Assembly (NCBI GenBank): GCA_963995505.1
Contig: OZ023184.1
Location: 17,544,228 to 17,608,227, forward strand
Reading direction: 5' to 3'
Length of the DNA: 64,000 nucleotides
Origin: Hypericum androsaemum
Taxonomy: Eukaryota > Streptophyta > Magnoliopsida > Malpighiales > Hypericaceae
Both the position numbers and the translations under genes were made by a program. A model generated the notes under the pieces. The model saw nothing but the letters and a program-made list of their open reading frames with translations, was not told the DNA's origin and searched no databases. This document shows, in pieces, positions 59,644 through 64,000 of the stretch; the stretch's first letter is position 1; the number at the start of each line of letters is the position of its first letter.

Positions 59644-59664
59644 TGGTTATAAATCAAAAAATGT

Positions 59665-59880
59665 AATCTGAGTTTTTAGCTCTGATATCATATAGAAATA
59701 TACCGCTTGAATATTATTGATGCCTTGAGGCATATAAACATAAGATGTTTGCAATACAATACCATGATCCTCATAATATTGTTGCATTGTATGGGAGCAG
59801 AATTTTAGTCCATTGTCAATGCGAATGCTTTTAACTCTAGTGTAAAATGCTTTTCGACAATAGTGTAGAACTCCTGAATA
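59665..59880 (-). mobile_element. Copia integrase core piece, inverted
   Basis: Minus strand: IQEFYTIVEKHFTLE, then after a shift VKSIRIDNGLKFCSHTMQQY, EDHGIVLQTSYVYMPQ (59880 down to about 59715), which is the integrase core. It is followed at 59680-59692 by TGATATCAGAGC, a primer-site-like sequence in the same orientation. Confidence 0.7.
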
Positions 59881-60850
59881 GAATGGTGTTGTTAAGCGTA
59901 AGCTTCAACACATTCTTGAAGTGCTATACATTTTAGGCGAATTTTCCAATTAAGCTTTGAGGAGAATGCATCCTTGCAGCGACCTACTTAATAAATAATT
60001 CACTCACAGGAAATTCAGAACAAGACTCCATTTGAGGTACTTTTTTTGACGCCCGACTCATATGATCACTTACGATTTTTTGGTTACCTTGTCTAAATCA
60101 CACTAGGATCGATAAATTTGATGAAAGAAGTCGTCCTTGTGTCTTCGTTAGATACCCCTTTAATCAAAAGGAATACAGAGTTTACGATCTTAGTACCCCA
60201 CAAGTTCAAGTATTTCTGGATGTAACATTTGTAGAAAGTGTCTACCCCTTTCAAACCCCAAACAATGGAGCGAAGCTTACACATCTTCCTGAACCTCCAA
60301 TTTTATCTCAACATCATGATTCAGAGGTCTTCACCCCAATACCTGTTGAACTCCAGGATGTTGCAACATCACCTATCTCGACTCATGTGCTTAGACACAT
60401 AGATTTGGAGAATTTACATGACAATAGTCCAACGCCAGAAAGTCTGAATAGTTCTCCTCAACAAACCAAACCAGAAAAGGCCATAGTTCCACTTCAAAGT
60501 GAACACATTCAACAAGTTCCTCCCCACCTCACGGAATATCAAGTCTCGTTACCCTCATGTTTTCTCCCCAAACAACATCAGGACCATCCCTCGCTGTCAC
60601 TTTCTCCATCAGTTCATCAATTAAGTCTCGATTTTAAACTTTATTTTGCTTACGTTTACAAAACCAAAGCCTAAACGGGTAATCATAATGGCAAACCTGC
60701 TACCATATCTAATAACTCACCCAAGAAAACCTACAAGTCAGGTAGTCAAGCGTGATACCAATCAGCCGAGGCGCATCAAAAGTTCATATCATACTCTGAC
60801 CAATGTAGATCCTCACCGGAGTAGACAGTCGCAGACCTCTTCCTCGCTTA
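59866..60850 (+). mobile_element. Copia integrase C-terminal half, plus strand
   Basis: NGVVKRKLQHILEVL (59888-59932) is the next motif after the core found inverted at 59715-59880. Then KFDERSRPCVFVRYPFNQKEYRVYDLSTPQVQVFLDVTFVESVYPF (60118-60250) and a Pro/Ser-rich linker to about 60645. Frames shift and stops occur. No reverse transcriptase follows. Confidence 0.75.
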
Positions 60851-63773
60851 AAAACGAGTGTTCCTAGCAGGTGGTAGGTCGAAATCCTCAAAGGAATCAA
60901 TCTCATCTGCCCAATTGTTCTTCATCTTCTTCATCATTGAACACATGAACTTCAACAAATCAGGAAGATCATCGTTGTCAGAAAAAGCAACGACCTCAGT
61001 ACCTTCGTGACCCGGGATGGGCATGGGATCCATAAAAGGTAATGCCGAAGCCCTGCACAATACTGATGGCGAAGAACCCTATAGAGTTGGAATTCCTTTG
61101 CCAAGAAAACCCGGCTTCAAACCCTTGCTTTTGGAGCCCTTAGAACCCGAATTCTTCTTTTGCAAAGTCTTTATAGGTAATACGCCCCCCGCATATGCCA
61201 CCTTCCTGACCGTAGCTAAAGCCTCACACGAGCTTGGCGTGCTAGAGTTTCCAACCGAACCCTGATCTGAGACTTGTTTCGACTTGCATGAAATTGGGGT
61301 CAATAGTTCTGTGACAATATGACCAGTAGTCCGTTGGCCCGTACTTGGCGTGGCCTCCAAAGTCTCTTTAATCCCCACGTTACTTCTTACAGGCGTGCTC
61401 TTCGAATCCGGGCTAAAGCATAGACCTTCATTGAATAGTTTTGCCAGGCGTGCTCTTCAAATTATTCTCATGAAATGCATTATAAATAGCTTCACGGAGC
61501 AATTGTTTCCCAAATTTCGAAATCACCAACTTTGGAACTATGTCATCAACTCGCGTGGTATCAGAATCAGAAACAGCTAATATCAATTCCAAACCCAATT
61601 GTTCCTCACCCAAAAGGCTTCAAAATAGGAGTTGCATCATCATTCGAAAGCACAATATTGGTGCCCAAAAATTTGACATCCCTGACTTATGAAACAACAA
61701 CCAAGTCCTTCTCAACACTTCCAACAACAACATCCTTTTCATGCACAACACAAGCATTAGAAGAAATAGGTACCATAGCATTCAAAGGCATAAAATCCTT
61801 CTCCATATGGCAACATTAACTTCAGCGGGAACCAAATCAGGAGAATCAGTAGGAACCAGTGTAGGAGAAACATCAGGAGCACTAGGGGAAATAGTCTCAC
61901 CCACCTCAACAATCTCACCTTCTTCCCTGATAGCATGAAAAGAATTAGAGGTACGGACTTCCTCCAACCTAGTCCCTACGGCCGAGGCACTGGGGGAAAC
62001 ATGTGCAACAACTTGGTTTACGACAGTTGCATCTTTCTGCTACCACACACACTTGTCTTTCCTCCTAGCCACTTGTTCTTCACCCAAACTAGATGAAACC
62101 ATCCCTTGCGCCACACGCTTACCGCGTGCAATATCCATTTTTTTTGCCGCAGCACCAATGTGAGGATGATGCAATTTATGACAGCTGGATGAGACATGCC
62201 CAATCACCTTACAATGATAATAAAAGCTCAACAAGTCATCATAAACTAAGTCAACTAAGCAACTTCTGCCCTCTTGCTTTAACTAGCCTTAGTCATATAA
62301 ATCTCAACCAGAACCCTAAAAGAGGCCCCATTGATCCTGTTCAAAGCACCTGAGTACGTACGTATGGGCTCTCCCACAGTAGCTCCTAAACCAAAAATAA
62401 TGTCAGACTCAATGTGCTCCAAGCTTAACCCAATCAACCTTACCCAAACCTTGGCACGTGTAGCATAAACTTTAGCAGGCCTGAAGAATGGAATCCAAGG
62501 CTGCATGTATAGAGTGCCCTGAGGTATTTTCCATACCGTTGAGCTGCAAACTTCGTCTCTATCATTCTCTAAAGAAAATCTGAACCTGAAATAGCCCATG
62601 CAGACTCAATGTCAGACTCAATAGCCCATACGTACGTTGAGCTGCAAACGTACGTATGGGCTCTCCCACAGTAGCTCCTAAACCAAAAATAATGTCAGAC
62701 TCAATGTGCTCCAAGCTTAACCCAATCAACCTTACCCAAACCTTGGCACGTGTAGCATAAACTTTAGCAGGCCTGAAGAATGGAATCCAAGGCTGCATGT
62801 ATAGAGTGCCCTGAGGTATTTTCCATACCGTTGAGCTGCAAACTTCGTCTCTATCATTCTCTAAAGAAAATCTGAACCTGAAATAGCCCATGCCAAGCTA
62901 GAGCATTTTCACATTTTGCACTGGCCAAGTTTTAACAATTGAGTTTTGCAAGTCGAAAGACGAGCAAGGCTTGCTTCCCTTTGCCATCACCAATCGCCCT
63001 ATAAGAGCCTACTTGCCATAGTTTTTGCAAATCAACGAACGCTCCTTGTTCAAAATAACCTTAGATTTATCACTGTCAAGAGTAGGGCGAATGTAGTTAC
63101 CCATATTGATCCACCCTCCCACTCGAGGATGGATAGAGTTTGCGTAAGATGGCAGATTGGAGGCCTTTGTAGCCTGTTTGCTTGGCGAGTCAACCACGGG
63201 AGAAGTCTGACCCTGATTAGCATCACTGACCACCAATAAATTTGAACCAACAGGGGACGAAAGGGAACAACCAGACCCTGAGATCGATGCAACCACACCC
63301 CCCAGGCCAATGGATGGTGTCTGATAAAGGGAATGACTCAAAAAGAGCAAGGAGGCATAGAACTGATGGAGAAGAGGGAGTAGACTTATTAGTGCTGCAC
63401 AAACTGCGGGATTAATCCCCATCGCAGGGGAAAAGGGAGCCACCAACGTCGCCCCCTGAGAGGTTGCCTGGGTTATGGCCGTGGCTGTAGAGGCAGAGAA
63501 CCTAACCTCGGGACCACATCTAGACCAACGACATAGGATTAGGGGCTATCACCCCAGAGGCCGGCCGTGACCGGGTCATGGGCCCCCCAGTGTGAAGGCT
63601 AGCAGCAGCACCGAAAACCAACTGAGAAATCTTTTCGCCAAAAAGAGAGAGAGGCGGCGAGGGTTTTTTCCTAAGATATTTAGTTCTTGATCATAATTGT
63701 TCTTGCGTTTTTGTTCCTTGAAAGAATTGAAGATGGGAGATCTAATTTCAGGTCTTCTGGATGACCTTGCCAT
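60851..63773 (-). pseudogene. LINE ORF1 (gag-like) on minus strand, degenerate
   Basis: ATG at 63771-63773 starts MARSSRRPEIRSPIF. In order toward lower coordinates: a Ser/Pro-rich N-terminal part (63446-63009); a DUF4283-type domain FRFSLENDRDEVCSS...LYMQPWIPFFRPAK...VWVRLIGLSLEH, present twice (62891-62590 and 62599-62279); a zinc knuckle DLLSFYYHCKVIGHVSSSCHKL (about 62240-62175) whose first Cys is now Tyr; then acidic, low-complexity sequence to about 60851. Several frameshifts. ORF2 (endonuclease, reverse transcriptase) is not in the window. Confidence 0.75.
62357..62893. repeat. 292-bp offset direct duplication in LINE ORF1
   Basis: 62357-62601 and 62649-62893 (245 bp each) are essentially identical. 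Between them lies a 47-bp spacer built of short phrases copied from nearby (GACTCAATGTCAG, ATAGCCCAT, ACGTACGT, TGAGCTGCAAAC). Confidence 0.92.
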
Positions 63774-63894
63774 ATAGTGCCTGATTCGTATGCATTTTGA
63801 ATCATTTCACAATGCTATTTTTACGTGCGAGAACTGGAAGCACCTAATTAGATCACCTGGGTGTTTACGTAGGCGAATCGTGAGTGGTCATAGC

Positions 63895-64000
63895 CAATCC
63901 ATTGTCATAATGACGCTAAAAGGTTGTCATAATGAACTTGCTTCAATAGGGTACTTTAATTTGCCATTTAAGTGTAATTTGGCTGTCGTAGGTTTCAACT
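63895..64000 (+). pseudogene. Kelch-gene fragment at window end
   Basis: Matches 10725-10920 of the kelch pseudogene: shared AGCCAATCCATTGTC, then ACTAAAAGG- and TGGCTGTCGTAGGTT-type phrases, with an internal deletion of about 80 bp. Continues off the window. Confidence 0.65.

Overview
The window is nuclear DNA of a flowering plant, most likely a eudicot. It is AT-rich, contains genes split by GT-AG introns, and is packed with nested plant-type transposons. I cannot name the species. Host-gene content is low: four copies of one secreted peptidase family (neprosin / DUF239, glutamic peptidase family G3) and decayed pieces of an F-box/kelch gene. Nearly everything else is transposon.

Layout. 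1-6570: neprosin copy 1 (minus strand, 3' end off the window, no start codon, one broken splice site), followed by minus-strand LTR-gag-LTR remains of a gypsy element. 6571-11600: duplicated flank blocks, a Mutator-like inverted-repeat element (7431-8585) and a truncated, frameshifted F-box/kelch pseudogene. 12055-15139: neprosin copy 2, gutted by deletions and fused to a minisatellite-bearing LTR. 16896-19595: neprosin copy 3, the only copy whose visible parts are all intact (seven exons, all phase-0 introns, 408 codons). 20405-23500: the same gypsy family as in 4066-6570. 23860-26550: LINE 3' end, then nested inverted-repeat elements, one carrying a piece of an ARM-repeat gene. 27765-30390: AT-rich minisatellite and gene and transposon relics. 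30645-44190: two Athila-like gypsy 3' halves, interrupted by an inverted-repeat element, a solo LTR (site duplication GAAAC) and a three-LTR element (site duplication AAAGT). 44190-50136: antisense copia and gypsy fragments and two more gypsy LTRs, one holding a hAT transposon (site duplication AACGTACC). 50332-54411: neprosin copy 4 (plus strand), whose intron 4 carries two small DNA transposons; its intron-2 acceptor is mutated. 55330-64000: copia fragments, a short copia element (site duplication TGATA), a LINE ORF1 with an internal duplication, and another kelch-gene fragment at the edge.

How it fits together. Copies 1, 2 and 3 lie in related duplicated segments that include the neighbouring gypsy LTR and downstream flank. 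Copy 4 is in the opposite orientation but shares promoter, exon phases and intron sequence. The proteins would be secreted: signal peptide, propeptide, then a catalytic domain with two glutamates in the expected motifs. The picture is a peptidase family expanded by segmental duplication and then largely broken by deletion, splice-site mutation and transposon insertion.
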